NCBI GenBank assembly: GCA_021202895.1
Contig: JAJQCE010000024.1
Span: 1 to 57,809 of the forward strand
Length of the DNA stretch: 57,809 nt
Direction of reading: 5' to 3'
Origin: Ruminococcus sp.
GTDB taxonomy: Bacteria > Bacillota > Clostridia > Oscillospirales > Ruminococcaceae
In this document: positions 1 to 8,420 of the stretch, piece after piece
Numbering within the stretch: the first letter of the stretch is position 1
How the letters are laid out: every line of letters starts with the position of its first letter
Position numbers and translations under genes: made by a program
The notes under the pieces: model-generated
Database searches by the model: none
What the model was told of the DNA's origin: nothing
The model's input: only the letters and a program-made list of their open reading frames with translations

Positions 1-15
1 GCTTTCTTGTTTTAT

Positions 16-44
16 ATTATATCATAATTCTTTTTTACAGTCAA
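16..44 (-). promoter_or_regulatory. sigma-A promoter firing out of the window to the left
   Basis: On the minus strand a -35 TTGACT (39-44) and a -10 TATAAT (16-21) are separated by exactly 17 bases. The promoter would drive a gene lying to the left of position 1, which cannot be seen here. Confidence 0.7.
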
Positions 45-189
45 GTGGGAATTAAAGTTTTCTTTTTTATGTGTTAAAATGATATAAGCTAATAAAAAGA
101 GAAAATCCAACCAATATATGATATAATAAGATTATCACAGCCAAACAACGTCAAACGGTAGTAAAATTGTCAAACAAGAAAGAAAAAGC

Positions 190-682
190 TTTACAAGCAG
201 AATGTATGAAGTAAGCTTCTTAAGCGTAAAAGGTATGACAGAAGATGGCAGTCGCTCAGAAAGAAGTCTTTGACCTCACAATCGCCCGAAACATCACACA
301 AAGGCCGAAGAACAGCTTATGCTAAAATGCTACAAAAACCATTTTCGTTCAAAAGACAGACAATTTAAACTGATAACAGAACAGAGTTTACTTATAAATA
401 GATAAGTGAAAATACAGAATCTCCATTTGATACTGTGCTAAAAGAATTGGAAGTGGAACATAGGCTTATTTTACCGAGAACACCATGGCACATAGGCAAG
501 GTTGAAAGAAGTAACAGGAATGCTTAGCGATATTTTATTGCTGAGAGCTTTTCAGCAGTCTTGATAATTTCAACAAAAAGCTTGCAGAGCACCTGATATA
601 GAGCAATAGAAAGAGAATGCGGACGTTTGAAATGAAAAGTCCTGTTCAATTATTAAAGGATAGGCTTTTCATAGGTGCGTAA
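190..682 (+). pseudogene. decayed DDE transposase (IS481/IS3-like integrase core)
   Basis: Broken pieces of an integrase-type transposase can be read on the plus strand in several frames. Around 270-355 there is PHNRPKHHTKAEEQL, which resembles the linker after the HTH domain of IS481-type transposases. From 369 the frame gives TDNRTEFTYK, an in-frame stop, then ISENTESPFD and later LPRTPWHIGKVERSNR, which is the second catalytic Asp and the final Glu region of a DDE enzyme. The tail RMRTFEMKSPVQLLKDRLF ends at a stop at 680-682. At least two frameshifts and several stops interrupt it, so it cannot make a working enzyme. The family is judged from motifs only; another DDE family is possible. 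Confidence 0.75.
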
Positions 683-822
683 ACTTTAAGCTTTTTTTCT
701 TTCCGCTATGCTTCACTTCAAAGGAATTTAACTTTAATTATCCTATCTGGTCGGTGTTTTCTTATTTTAAGTCACATCTATTGACAACGCAGAAAAATTA
801 AGAATAAGAGTTGGAAAATGGC

Positions 823-851
823 TTGATTTTGAGAGGAATTTGTGGTATAAT
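823..851 (+). promoter_or_regulatory. coaBC promoter
   Basis: A -35 TTGATT (823-828) and a perfect -10 TATAAT (846-851) are 17 bases apart. The ribosome-binding site AAGGAG follows at 867-872. The transcript would have a leader of only about 20 bases. Confidence 0.8.
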
Positions 852-880
852 AAATTAAACTAGCTCAAGGAGTGAATTTT

Positions 881-2095
881 ATGCTTAGAGGAAAAACTGT
901 TATTGTTGCTGTCACGGGCAGTATTGCGGCATACAAGATGGCGGACTGTGTTCACAGGTTCACCAAGCTTCACGCAAATGTTCATGTGCTTATGACGCAA
1001 AACGCCTGCCAATTTATAAATCCTGTTACATTTGAAACGCTCACTAACAACAAGTGCCTGATTGATACGTTTGACAGGAGCTTTCAGTACAGCGTTGAAC
1101 ACGTTTCGCTTGCAACAAAAGCGGATATTGCTCTGATTGCTCCCGCAAGCGCAAATGTAATTGGCAAGCTCGCAAACGGAATTGCGGACGATATGCTTAC
1201 TACTACTATAATGGCTTGCACATGTCAAAAGCTTATTGCTCCTGCCATGAATCATAATATGCTTCACAACCCTATAGTTGAGGACAATATCAAAAAGCTT
1301 AAGCGATATGGATATGAAATTATTGAACCTGAACACGGAATGCTTGCTAACGGCGATGTTGGCGATGGCAGACTTCCCGATTCTGAACTGCTTGTAAAAT
1401 GGGTGCTTCAAAAAATTGCCAAGCCTAAGGATTTAAGCGGTCTGAAAATTCTTGTGAGCGCAGGGGCAACCTGTGAGCAAATTGACTCTGTAAGATATAT
1501 AACTAACCATTCTACTGGAAAAATGGGGATAGCTCTCGCTGAACGCGCTTCTATGAGAGGAGCACAGGTTACGCTTGTCGCCGCTCAATGCAGTGTCAAG
1601 ATGCCTGAATTTGTTAAAATTCAGAATGTCGAAAGTGCTAAACAGATGTATAATGAAATTATGGCGATAAAGGATGACTTTGACATTATCATTATGGCTG
1701 CTGCTGTTGCGGATTACACGCCTAAAGAGGTTTCACAAAGCAAGATAAAAAAATCTGACGAAGAGCTTACGATTGAGCTAAAACGAACCGATGATATTTT
1801 AAAGGCAATCGGTGAAAGCAAAAGTGACGAACAGATAATTTGTGGCTTTTCGATGGAAACCGAGAATCTGTATGAAAATTCAAAGAAAAAGCTGGAGAGC
1901 AAAAACTGCGATCTTATCTGCGCTAATTCGCTTAACATTATAGGCGCAGGCTTCGGCGCAGACACTAACGTCATAACTATGATAACAAAGACACAGACCC
2001 AGCAACTTAGCCGTATGAGCAAAGCGGATGCTGCGGATATTATACTTGACAAAATTTTAGAGATAAAAAGTGAGAAGAGCAATGAGAAGAATTGA
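881..2095 (+). CDS. coaBC: bifunctional phosphopantothenoylcysteine decarboxylase / phosphopantothenate-cysteine ligase
   Basis: This is the coenzyme A biosynthesis enzyme that joins cysteine to 4'-phosphopantothenate (CoaB) and decarboxylates the product (CoaC) in the cytoplasm. It has 404 residues, the usual length. The N-terminal flavoprotein (CoaC) domain shows GSIAAYK, His74, PASAN at 88-92 and PAMN at 121-124. The C-terminal CoaB domain begins near residue 183 and has STGKMG and AAAVADYTPK. The ATG at 881 is chosen because AAGGAG (867-872) sits 8 bases upstream; an in-frame GTG at 872 overlaps that site. An oddity is that the conserved ACGD motif carrying the catalytic Cys (Cys158 in E. 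coli) reads ANGD, with Asn157. The downstream gene overlaps it by 14 bases. Confidence 0.95.
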   Translation: MLRGKTVIVAVTGSIAAYKMADCVHRFTKLHANVHVLMTQNACQFINPVTFETLTNNKCLIDTFDRSFQYSVEHVSLATKADIALIAPASANVIGKLANGIADDMLTTTIMACTCQKLIAPAMNHNMLHNPIVEDNIKKLKRYGYEIIEPEHGMLANGDVGDGRLPDSELLVKWVLQKIAKPKDLSGLKILVSAGATCEQIDSVRYITNHSTGKMGIALAERASMRGAQVTLVAAQCSVKMPEFVKIQNVESAKQMYNEIMAIKDDFDIIIMAAAVADYTPKEVSQSKIKKSDEELTIELKRTDDILKAIGESKSDEQIICGFSMETENLYENSKKKLESKNCDLICANSLNIIGAGFGADTNVITMITKTQTQQLSRMSKADAADIILDKILEIKSEKSNEKN

Positions 2096-4208
2096 TATAT
2101 TTGAGAACGGAATTTATCTTGTGCTTGAAATTGACGACAGCGAACAGGTTAAGCTGCTGCATTTTTCAGCCCTGCCGCTTGACGAGGACAAGCTTTCCTC
2201 GCAAAACGGAACCTTTGGATTTAACCTTGTCGAGGTGCAGATGTCAGGCATCAACCGACCGGGAGAGCGTCACGGAAACAAGTATGTCGTTACAGCTCCC
2301 GGCTGCACCTTGAAATTTTCAGCTTTCAACGACACCTGTAATCAAATTGGGCGAAAGATAGAAATCACACAGCTTGACGATGGGACAAAAACCGAGGTTG
2401 TTTCACACTTTCAGTTTTTTAACGGCATAAGCGTTGTAAGAACATGGACTGAGGTGACAAATAAGGGAGAAGCTCCTCAGACTCTTGAATACTTATCCTC
2501 ATTTTGCCTTACAGGGATTGAAAAGGAGGGTTTAAAGCCACAGGACGAGAAACTTGAGATATGCGTCTGTCACAACTCATGGCAGAGAGAGGTTCAGTGG
2601 AAAAGCTACACATTGCCGCAGCTAGGGCTTGAACAGTCTCAGCCTAAGGTTTATCAGCACTCCTCAAAGGTTTTTTCATGCTCAAATGTGGGAAACTGGT
2701 CAGCTAAGGAATACATTCCTATGGGAATGGTGATTAACCGTGAGGTGAACAGCTTCCTTTTTTGGCAGATTGAACATAATGGCTCATGGCACTGGGAAAT
2801 TTCCGACAGAGAGGGATTTTTGTATCTACAGCTTTCAGGTCCCAGTGAAATTGAATCGCACTGGTGTAAAAAGCTTAAGCCGAACCAAAGCTTTGTTTCT
2901 GTGCAGTGCGCTGTCGGAGTAAGCTGTGCAGGCTTTGACGAGGCAATAGGCGAGCTTACAAAGTACCGCCGCAAAATCAGATGCAAAAATCGCGACAACG
3001 AGCAGCTTCCTGTAATTTTCAACGACTACATGAACTGCCTCTGGGGAGATCCTACAGCTGAAAAGGAATTTCCGCTTATTGACGCCGCTTCAAAGGCAGG
3101 GTGCGGATATTTCTGCATTGACGCAGGCTGGTACGCTGATGGCGGCTGGTGGGACGAGGTAGGTCAATGGGAGGAAAGCAGACGGCGGTTTCCTAACGGA
3201 CTTAAAGAGGTCACAGACTACATTCGCTCAAAGGGAATGATTCCCGGAGTATGGCTGGAAATTGAAGTCATGGGCATAAACTGTCCACTCGTTGACGCAG
3301 ATTTCGGCGACGAGAGCTTCTTTATGCGCCACGGAAAAAGAGTGTACGACCGTTCGCGCTTTCAGCTTGATTTTTCAAATGAAAAGGTACGCAAATTCGC
3401 TGATTCGGTTATTGACAGACTTGTCAGAGATTACGGCATAGGCTACATAAAGATGGACTACAACATTGAGCCTGGAATTGGAACAGAGAATAACGCTGAC
3501 AGCTTCGGCGACGGACTTCTCAATCACGAGAGAGCGTATATCTCATGGCTTGACGGAGTGTTCAGGCGTTATCCTGATTTAATAATAGAGAACTGTTCAA
3601 GCGGCGGACTTAGAATGGACTATATGATGATGTCAAGATACTCAATCCAATCCACCTCCGATCAGGACGATTACCGCAAATACTGCACAATTGCAGCAAA
3701 CGCTCCGCTTGCTCTTACTCCTGAACAGGCTGCGGTCTGGAGCTTTCCTATGTACGGCGAGGACAAGGAAGCGGTTGTCTTTAATATGATTAACGCTATG
3801 CTGCTCAGGATTCATCAGAGCGGACATCTTGCAAACATTGACGAGCAAAGCAGTGAGCTTGTAAATGAGGGAATAAAGGTTTACAAGAGCATACGAAAGG
3901 ATATAAAGAACGCTCTGCCGTTCTGGAGCTTAGGCGTATCGTCATTTTCAGACGAATGGGTTTCGCTTGGACTTAGGTGCGAAAAATATTGTTATCTTGC
4001 GCTTTGGCGCAGAATGCCGCAGAAGGACGCTGTTTCATTGCCGATAAGCTTTTTAAAGGGTAAAAACGTAAGGGTAAGCTGTATTTATCCAAGCTTCAAC
4101 GAGGAAAAATTCCAATGGAACAAAGCTTCAGGGACTTTGAGCGTTACTCTTTCAAAGCCATACAGCGCACGACTTTTTAAAATCACTTATGATGAAGATG
4201 ATTTCTAA
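2082..4208 (+). CDS. alpha-galactosidase, glycoside hydrolase family 36
   Basis: It is predicted to hydrolyse terminal alpha-1,6-galactosyl residues of raffinose-type sugars or galactomannan side chains. It has 708 residues, typical for GH36. An N-terminal beta-sandwich is followed by a TIM barrel starting near residue 310 with DAGWY. The nucleophile is probably Asp459 in the strand YIKMDYN and the acid/base is probably Asp527 in STSDQDD; IENCSSGG lies between them. No signal peptide is visible, so the enzyme should be cytoplasmic and act on imported oligosaccharides. The ATG at 2082 overlaps the end of coaBC by 14 bases, which suggests translational coupling; the ribosome-binding site is weak. 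Its 3' end overlaps the convergent lnt gene by 26 bases. No transporter gene lies beside it. Confidence 0.93.
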   Translation: MRRIDIFENGIYLVLEIDDSEQVKLLHFSALPLDEDKLSSQNGTFGFNLVEVQMSGINRPGERHGNKYVVTAPGCTLKFSAFNDTCNQIGRKIEITQLDDGTKTEVVSHFQFFNGISVVRTWTEVTNKGEAPQTLEYLSSFCLTGIEKEGLKPQDEKLEICVCHNSWQREVQWKSYTLPQLGLEQSQPKVYQHSSKVFSCSNVGNWSAKEYIPMGMVINREVNSFLFWQIEHNGSWHWEISDREGFLYLQLSGPSEIESHWCKKLKPNQSFVSVQCAVGVSCAGFDEAIGELTKYRRKIRCKNRDNEQLPVIFNDYMNCLWGDPTAEKEFPLIDAASKAGCGYFCIDAGWYADGGWWDEVGQWEESRRRFPNGLKEVTDYIRSKGMIPGVWLEIEVMGINCPLVDADFGDESFFMRHGKRVYDRSRFQLDFSNEKVRKFADSVIDRLVRDYGIGYIKMDYNIEPGIGTENNADSFGDGLLNHERAYISWLDGVFRRYPDLIIENCSSGGLRMDYMMMSRYSIQSTSDQDDYRKYCTIAANAPLALTPEQAAVWSFPMYGEDKEAVVFNMINAMLLRIHQSGHLANIDEQSSELVNEGIKVYKSIRKDIKNALPFWSLGVSSFSDEWVSLGLRCEKYCYLALWRRMPQKDAVSLPISFLKGKNVRVSCIYPSFNEEKFQWNKASGTLSVTLSKPYSARLFKITYDEDDF

Positions 4209-5697
4209 GAGCCTTTGCCACACTTGCCAGCGCAAGCAAAAGCGGCGCAAGGATAAAAATATCTCCTAAAACCGTGTAAGAGCTTTTGCTTTCTATAAGG
4301 CTCACTATGCCTGATACGGCGGCAGCATCTTTGCTGTTGCACATTACCGTTTCCTCTCCCCATGGGGAAATTATTGCGGAAATACCGCAGTTTCCTGCCC
4401 TGACGACAAAGCGTGAATTTTCAACTGCACGGATTTTGCTGTGGAGAAAATGAGCATAGCGTGCATAGGTGCTTCCAAACCATGAATCATTTGTCGGAAT
4501 AAAAATCAGATTGGCACCGCTTTGAACCTGACTGCGAAAGCTTTCGGAGTAGATGGATTCAACGCAGATTCCTGAGGCAAGCGTTAAATCTCCCAGATGG
4601 TAAACCTCCGTGTCATAGCAGCTCGAACAAAGTCCGCTGTTTGTAAGCGGAATATATTCACCAAAAGGCACAAGGCGACTCTTTGAATATATTCTTATGC
4701 CCTTGCTGTCAGGTGAAATTGCGGCTATGCTGTTGTACCTGCTTCCCTCCTCTTCAAAAAGACAGCCTGTGAAAATTGTCACATCGTTTCTTTTAGCACA
4801 CTTTATTAAATCCACAAAATCTGCGCTGTTTGAACTAAAAACTGAATTTACCGCAGTTTCAGGAAGAAAAACATACTTAGTTGACGATTGTTTATTTTTA
4901 TCGATAAGCTCAATATATTTCTTAGCCGCTTCACCTGCCGAAAGCTGATTTTTTTCATCGCCCTCGCTGTCAAGCTGAACTATCAGCACATTAGTGCTTT
5001 CACTGTCCTCAGCCTGTTCTTTAAGCAATGATATTTCAAGACTGCCGCAGATAAAAACTGCAATAGCAAGCGACAGATATGCAGCAGAGATTTTTATATA
5101 GCTAATTTTTTTCTGACATTGTGCGCTTTTTAAAATCAAATAAACCATACCGTTACCCAAAAGTATAATAAATGACGTAAAACGGCAGCCTAAAAGCGAC
5201 GCAGAAATCATAAGTGTGTCTGCGCCGTCCGACTGCGCCCACACTCCAAGCCACGGAAAAGAAAAGAAGCCTGCCTTTTCGCAAAGCCATTCGCTTAGGC
5301 AAAAAAGCAGTGAGAGCTTAATTATATCATACTGCTTTTCGCTTGAAATTCTAGGATAAAGGCTTAGACACAAAACCTGACTTGCCAAAAGCAGAAACGC
5401 AAGTGCGGCGGCGGCGACAAAGCCGATAAAAACCGAAATCACTCTTGGAAAATCAAGCTCCTTGTATATTTCAATGACAAACAACGTCTTTGTTATATCA
5501 TATGCGCTCAAAAACGGAGCAAGCTTTTTTATCAACGCTTTAACGCTTTTTTCTCCTATAGCTGTAAAAAGTGGGAGCATTGATACACCGCACAGAATTG
5601 GAAGCTTCAAAGAACATTCGAGAAACGATGCAAAAATGCCGTACAGCACAAACAAAAGCTTGGAAAAATAAGACTGACGCTGTTTGATTATTCCCAT
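4183..5697 (-). CDS. lnt: apolipoprotein N-acyltransferase
   Basis: Lnt transfers an acyl chain from a phospholipid to the N-terminal cysteine of mature lipoproteins at the outer face of the cytoplasmic membrane. The 504-residue protein has about six hydrophobic segments between residues 12 and 220, then a nitrilase-type domain. The catalytic triad is visible as Glu280 in FLPETAV, Lys339 in YSKSRLVPFGEYIP and Cys378 in SGICVES, with spacing close to that of E. coli Lnt. A C-terminal membrane segment follows. The start is the only ATG with no in-frame alternative upstream; a GGAGGGGGAG-type site lies 10-17 bases before it. It is transcribed alone, divergently from cca. Lnt is classically a diderm and actinobacterial enzyme, so its presence here is notable. 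Confidence 0.9.
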   Translation of the reverse strand: MGIIKQRQSYFSKLLFVLYGIFASFLECSLKLPILCGVSMLPLFTAIGEKSVKALIKKLAPFLSAYDITKTLFVIEIYKELDFPRVISVFIGFVAAAALAFLLLASQVLCLSLYPRISSEKQYDIIKLSLLFCLSEWLCEKAGFFSFPWLGVWAQSDGADTLMISASLLGCRFTSFIILLGNGMVYLILKSAQCQKKISYIKISAAYLSLAIAVFICGSLEISLLKEQAEDSESTNVLIVQLDSEGDEKNQLSAGEAAKKYIELIDKNKQSSTKYVFLPETAVNSVFSSNSADFVDLIKCAKRNDVTIFTGCLFEEEGSRYNSIAAISPDSKGIRIYSKSRLVPFGEYIPLTNSGLCSSCYDTEVYHLGDLTLASGICVESIYSESFRSQVQSGANLIFIPTNDSWFGSTYARYAHFLHSKIRAVENSRFVVRAGNCGISAIISPWGEETVMCNSKDAAAVSGIVSLIESKSSYTVLGDIFILAPLLLALASVAKALRNHLHHK

Positions 5698-5786
5698 AGA
5701 AATTTCACACTCCCCCTCCTAAAATTTCAAAGCGATATGCTTATTATCCGCAAAAGAAAAATTTAAATACAAAGGAAATAAAAGAG

Positions 5787-7130
5787 ATGAAAAAAATAGA
5801 TATTAAAATCCCTGAATATGCAAAAGAAGTGCTTCGCAGACTTGAAGCGGCAGGCTTTGAGGCTTGGTGCATTGGCGGCTGTGTGCGCGACGCTTTACAA
5901 GGCGTTGCTCCTCACGACTGGGATATATGCACAAATGCCCTGCCGAATCAGACAATCAAAGCCTTTAAAGGCTACAGCGTTATACCAACGGGAATAAAGC
6001 ACGGCACAGTAACGGTTTTAATTGAAAAAAATCCGATTGAAATCACCACCTACCGCTCAGACGGCGGCTACAGCGATCACAGACGTCCTGACAACGTAAG
6101 CTTTGTGCGTGATGTAAAGCACGACCTTGAGCGGCGCGACTTTACAATGAACGCTATCTGCCTGAATTTAAAGGGCGAGCTTTACGACCCATTTGACGGT
6201 CAGGACGACATTAAAAGAAAAATCATCCGCTGTGTAGGAGATCCTAAGAAAAGATTTGACGAGGACGCTCTCAGGATTTTAAGAGCGATAAGATTTGCTT
6301 CAAAAACAGGCTTTGAAATTGAAAAGGAAACTGCTGATGCGGCGTTTCAGATGCGCTCTCTTTTGGAAAACGTTTCTGCGGAAAGGCTCTATTCAGAATT
6401 TAAAGCACTGCTTGTCGGAAGGAATGTAACCAAAGTTTTGCTTGAATACAAGGAGATCATCGCTCAGATTGTTCCTGAAATTACCCCTTGCTTCGGCTTT
6501 AAGCAGAACAATCCTCACCACTGCTATGACGTCTGGGAGCATATTGCAAGAAGCGTTAGCTTCAGTCGTCCTGAGCCTTTGATAAGGCTTGTTATGGTTT
6601 TTCATGACATCGGCAAGCCTGATATGTTTTTTGAGGACGAAAAAGGAGTATCGCACTTTAAGCTCCACCAGCTAAAAAGCGCAGAGTATGCGGGCGTCAT
6701 TTTAAAGCGATTTAACTGCGACAACTACACTAGAAAAAGAGTTTGCGCACTTATTAAAGAGCATGACAATCGAATAGGCATAGGGCGAAAAAGCGTGAAA
6801 AAATTCATTTCAAAATATGACTACGATTTCTTTATGGACTATCTTGAGGTTCGCCGTGCGGACACGCTTGCGCAGTCGGATTTTAAAAGAGAGCAAAAGC
6901 TTAAAGAGCTTGACGATTTAGCGTTGATTGCAATTGATGTTAAAGAAGAAAACGACTGTATTAAGCTTAACGATTTAGCTGTCGGCGGCAATGAGATGAT
7001 TGCTTTAGGGCTTAAAGGAAGTCAAATAGGCGATATGCTTAAATTTCTGCTTGAAGAGGTCGTTGAAGAAAGGCTGCCAAACGAAGCTAACAAGCTGATT
7101 GACGCTGCGGAAAGGAAAATGAACAATTGA
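5787..7130 (+). CDS. cca: tRNA nucleotidyltransferase (CCA-adding) with HD domain
   Basis: It adds or repairs the 3'-CCA end of tRNAs using CTP and ATP. The 447-residue class II enzyme has GGCVRDAL (30-37), the metal-binding Asp44 and Asp46 in DWDIC, ERRDFTMNA (115-123) and the head-neck motif DALRILRAIRFA. An HD hydrolase-type domain follows with HD at 273-274 (FHDIGKP). The architecture matches the HD-containing CCA enzymes of many bacteria. A purine-rich site AAGGAAAT precedes the ATG. The stop codon overlaps the TTG start of the next gene by four bases (TTGA), so the two are probably translated as a pair. Confidence 0.94.
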   Translation: MKKIDIKIPEYAKEVLRRLEAAGFEAWCIGGCVRDALQGVAPHDWDICTNALPNQTIKAFKGYSVIPTGIKHGTVTVLIEKNPIEITTYRSDGGYSDHRRPDNVSFVRDVKHDLERRDFTMNAICLNLKGELYDPFDGQDDIKRKIIRCVGDPKKRFDEDALRILRAIRFASKTGFEIEKETADAAFQMRSLLENVSAERLYSEFKALLVGRNVTKVLLEYKEIIAQIVPEITPCFGFKQNNPHHCYDVWEHIARSVSFSRPEPLIRLVMVFHDIGKPDMFFEDEKGVSHFKLHQLKSAEYAGVILKRFNCDNYTRKRVCALIKEHDNRIGIGRKSVKKFISKYDYDFFMDYLEVRRADTLAQSDFKREQKLKELDDLALIAIDVKEENDCIKLNDLAVGGNEMIALGLKGSQIGDMLKFLLEEVVEERLPNEANKLIDAAERKMNN

Positions 7131-7615
7131 AAAACCTTGCCAGACGAATAATTTTCGGAATATTGTCTGTTTCCTGCTGTGTGCTGATTTTCTACTTTTC
7201 ATCTCAAAACGGCGATACATCATCTGACACAAGCGGCGGATTTATATCCTTTTTCTGTGAGCTTTTAGTGCCGTCCTTTTCAGGGTTTGACGGCGAAAAC
7301 CGCACTGAGTTTGTAGAGAGCCTACAGCATATAGTCAGAAAATGCGCACACTACAGCATTTATTTTATCCTTGCGATTTTTTTACTGCAATTTTTTCTTA
7401 CATTTAAAAGACTTCGGAAAAAAATATGGCGTCCATTTATTGTTTCGTGGGCTTTTTGTATTCTTTATGCCGCAACAGACGAGCTGCACCAGTATTTTGT
7501 ACCCGAACGCTCCTCACAAATAACCGATGTTGCGATTGATTCTTTAGGAGCATTAAGCGCACTGCTGATTTCCGCTTTGATTTTTGCACTTTGGCACAAG
7601 TTTAAAAGAAAATAA
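7127..7615 (+). CDS. VanZ-family membrane protein
   Basis: This is a small integral membrane protein of 162 residues with about four hydrophobic segments. The VanZ hallmarks are visible: FYFSSQNG after the first segment, VRKCAHYSIYF in the second, and ATDELHQYFVPERSSQITDV before the last. The biochemical role of VanZ-like proteins is not firmly known; the namesake raises teicoplanin resistance. The TTG start at 7127 overlaps the cca stop, and AAGGAAA inside the end of cca can serve as its ribosome-binding site. A factor-independent terminator follows 12 bases downstream. There are no van resistance genes nearby, so a resistance role is not supported by context. Confidence 0.85.
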   Translation: MKNLARRIIFGILSVSCCVLIFYFSSQNGDTSSDTSGGFISFFCELLVPSFSGFDGENRTEFVESLQHIVRKCAHYSIYFILAIFLLQFFLTFKRLRKKIWRPFIVSWAFCILYAATDELHQYFVPERSSQITDVAIDSLGALSALLISALIFALWHKFKRK

Positions 7616-7627
7616 CCTGACTAATTT

Positions 7628-7653
7628 CGCCGTTTTTAACGGCGGATTTTTTT
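7628..7653 (+). terminator. factor-independent terminator of cca-vanZ
   Basis: A perfect 7-bp stem, CGCCGTT / AACGGCG with a TTT loop, is followed by GA and seven T residues, 12 bases past the vanZ stop. Confidence 0.9.
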
Positions 7654-7730
7654 AGCTTATTACGAATATTTTTTTATTATTTCGGATACTATATTCTTAA
7701 ATCAGTTCGCTTTCAACAATTCTGATATTT

Positions 7731-7757
7731 TTAGCACTCTACTGCTAATAGTGCTAA
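7731..7757 (+). promoter_or_regulatory. CIRCE operator (HrcA binding site)
   Basis: TTAGCACTC, nine bases, then TAGTGCTAA. This matches the CIRCE consensus TTAGCACTC-N9-GAGTGCTAA with one mismatch in 18 positions. CIRCE is the operator of the heat-shock repressor HrcA. It lies about 200 bases upstream of hsp20, so the small heat-shock gene is probably under HrcA control. No hrcA gene is in the window. Confidence 0.9.
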
Positions 7758-7960
7758 ATTTCAACTATTTTTCACTAAAAGTTCACCAATAAATCATATA
7801 AGTAGTTTATCATATAGATATAGAAAGACAAAAGAAAGAAAAAGAGAAAGCAGACAACAAAAATTTGAAAGGACTGATTCCAATGTGGAATTAAAATTTT
7901 TATGGGCAACAAAAGAAAAATATTAAAAACAAAAGAACAACTGTTAAGGAGGAATTATTT

Positions 7961-8380
7961 ATGTATGCACTTACACCTTTTGAAAGAACGGTAAGAGATG
8001 TTTTTAGGAGCTTTGACGATGATTTCTTTTCCGATTTTGGAACAAATCAGGTTTCAAGCTTTAGAACCGACATTAAGGACGAGGGAGATAAATATGTACT
8101 TGAAGCGGAGCTTCCAGGCTTTGACAAGGAGGACATTAACCTAGATATAACCGGCAAGACGCTGACTCTTTCTGCTGAACATTCGTCACAAAAGGACGAT
8201 GATACAAACAAAAACTACATCCGCCGTGAGAGAAGCTACGGAGCTTACCGCAGAACGTTTGATTTGTCGCAGATTGACACAGACAATATTGACGCCCAGT
8301 ACAAAAATGGAGTACTTTATCTGACAATGCCAAAAAAGGAGCCTACTGCACCTGCTTCAAGACGGCTTGAAATAAAATAA
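7961..8380 (+). CDS. hsp20: Hsp20 / alpha-crystallin small heat-shock protein
   Basis: It is an ATP-independent chaperone that holds unfolding proteins. The protein has 139 residues, with the alpha-crystallin domain from about residue 36 to 130. Visible landmarks are the AELPGFDKEDI strand region, the motif NGVLYLTMPK near residues 115-124, and a short C-terminal tail ending SRRLEIK that resembles the I/V-x-I/V extension. AAGGAGG lies just upstream of the ATG. The upstream CIRCE element points to heat-shock induction through HrcA. A bidirectional terminator separates it from the convergent clpC. Confidence 0.95.
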   Translation: MYALTPFERTVRDVFRSFDDDFFSDFGTNQVSSFRTDIKDEGDKYVLEAELPGFDKEDINLDITGKTLTLSAEHSSQKDDDTNKNYIRRERSYGAYRRTFDLSQIDTDNIDAQYKNGVLYLTMPKKEPTAPASRRLEIK

Positions 8381-8420
8381 TGAGGCTTGCCTCGTTACCA
8401 TAACACCGATGTAATATAAA

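Larger units (their letters stand above)
1..880. other. gene-free left edge, 880 bases
   Basis: No intact gene is visible on either strand. The stretch holds a leftward sigma-A-type promoter (16-44), a decayed transposase relic (about 190-682), an unassigned AT-rich stretch (683-822) and the coaBC promoter. The segment TCACATCTATTGACAAC near 771-787 might be one end of the former insertion sequence, but I see no matching inverted copy on the left, so I do not call its borders. Confidence 0.6.
7616..7960. other. gene-free regulatory stretch before hsp20
   Basis: This 345-base stretch holds the cca-vanZ terminator, a CIRCE operator at 7731-7757, and a long AT-rich leader. In the leader, ATTCCA (7877-7882) and TGGAAT (7886-7891) form a short hairpin around a three-codon reading frame, ATG TGG AAT TAA, preceded by GAAAGGA. 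No other gene is seen on either strand. I could not settle on a convincing -35/-10 pair for hsp20. Confidence 0.6.

Noticed and set aside
771-787. possible insertion-sequence end at TCACATCTATTGACAAC
   Set aside because: No inverted partner is found at the left of the relic and no target duplication is visible.
860-1411. 183-codon open frame antisense to coaBC
   Set aside because: It lies entirely opposite a well-supported enzyme, has no ribosome-binding site and reads as low-information sequence with many Asn, Ser and Lys residues.
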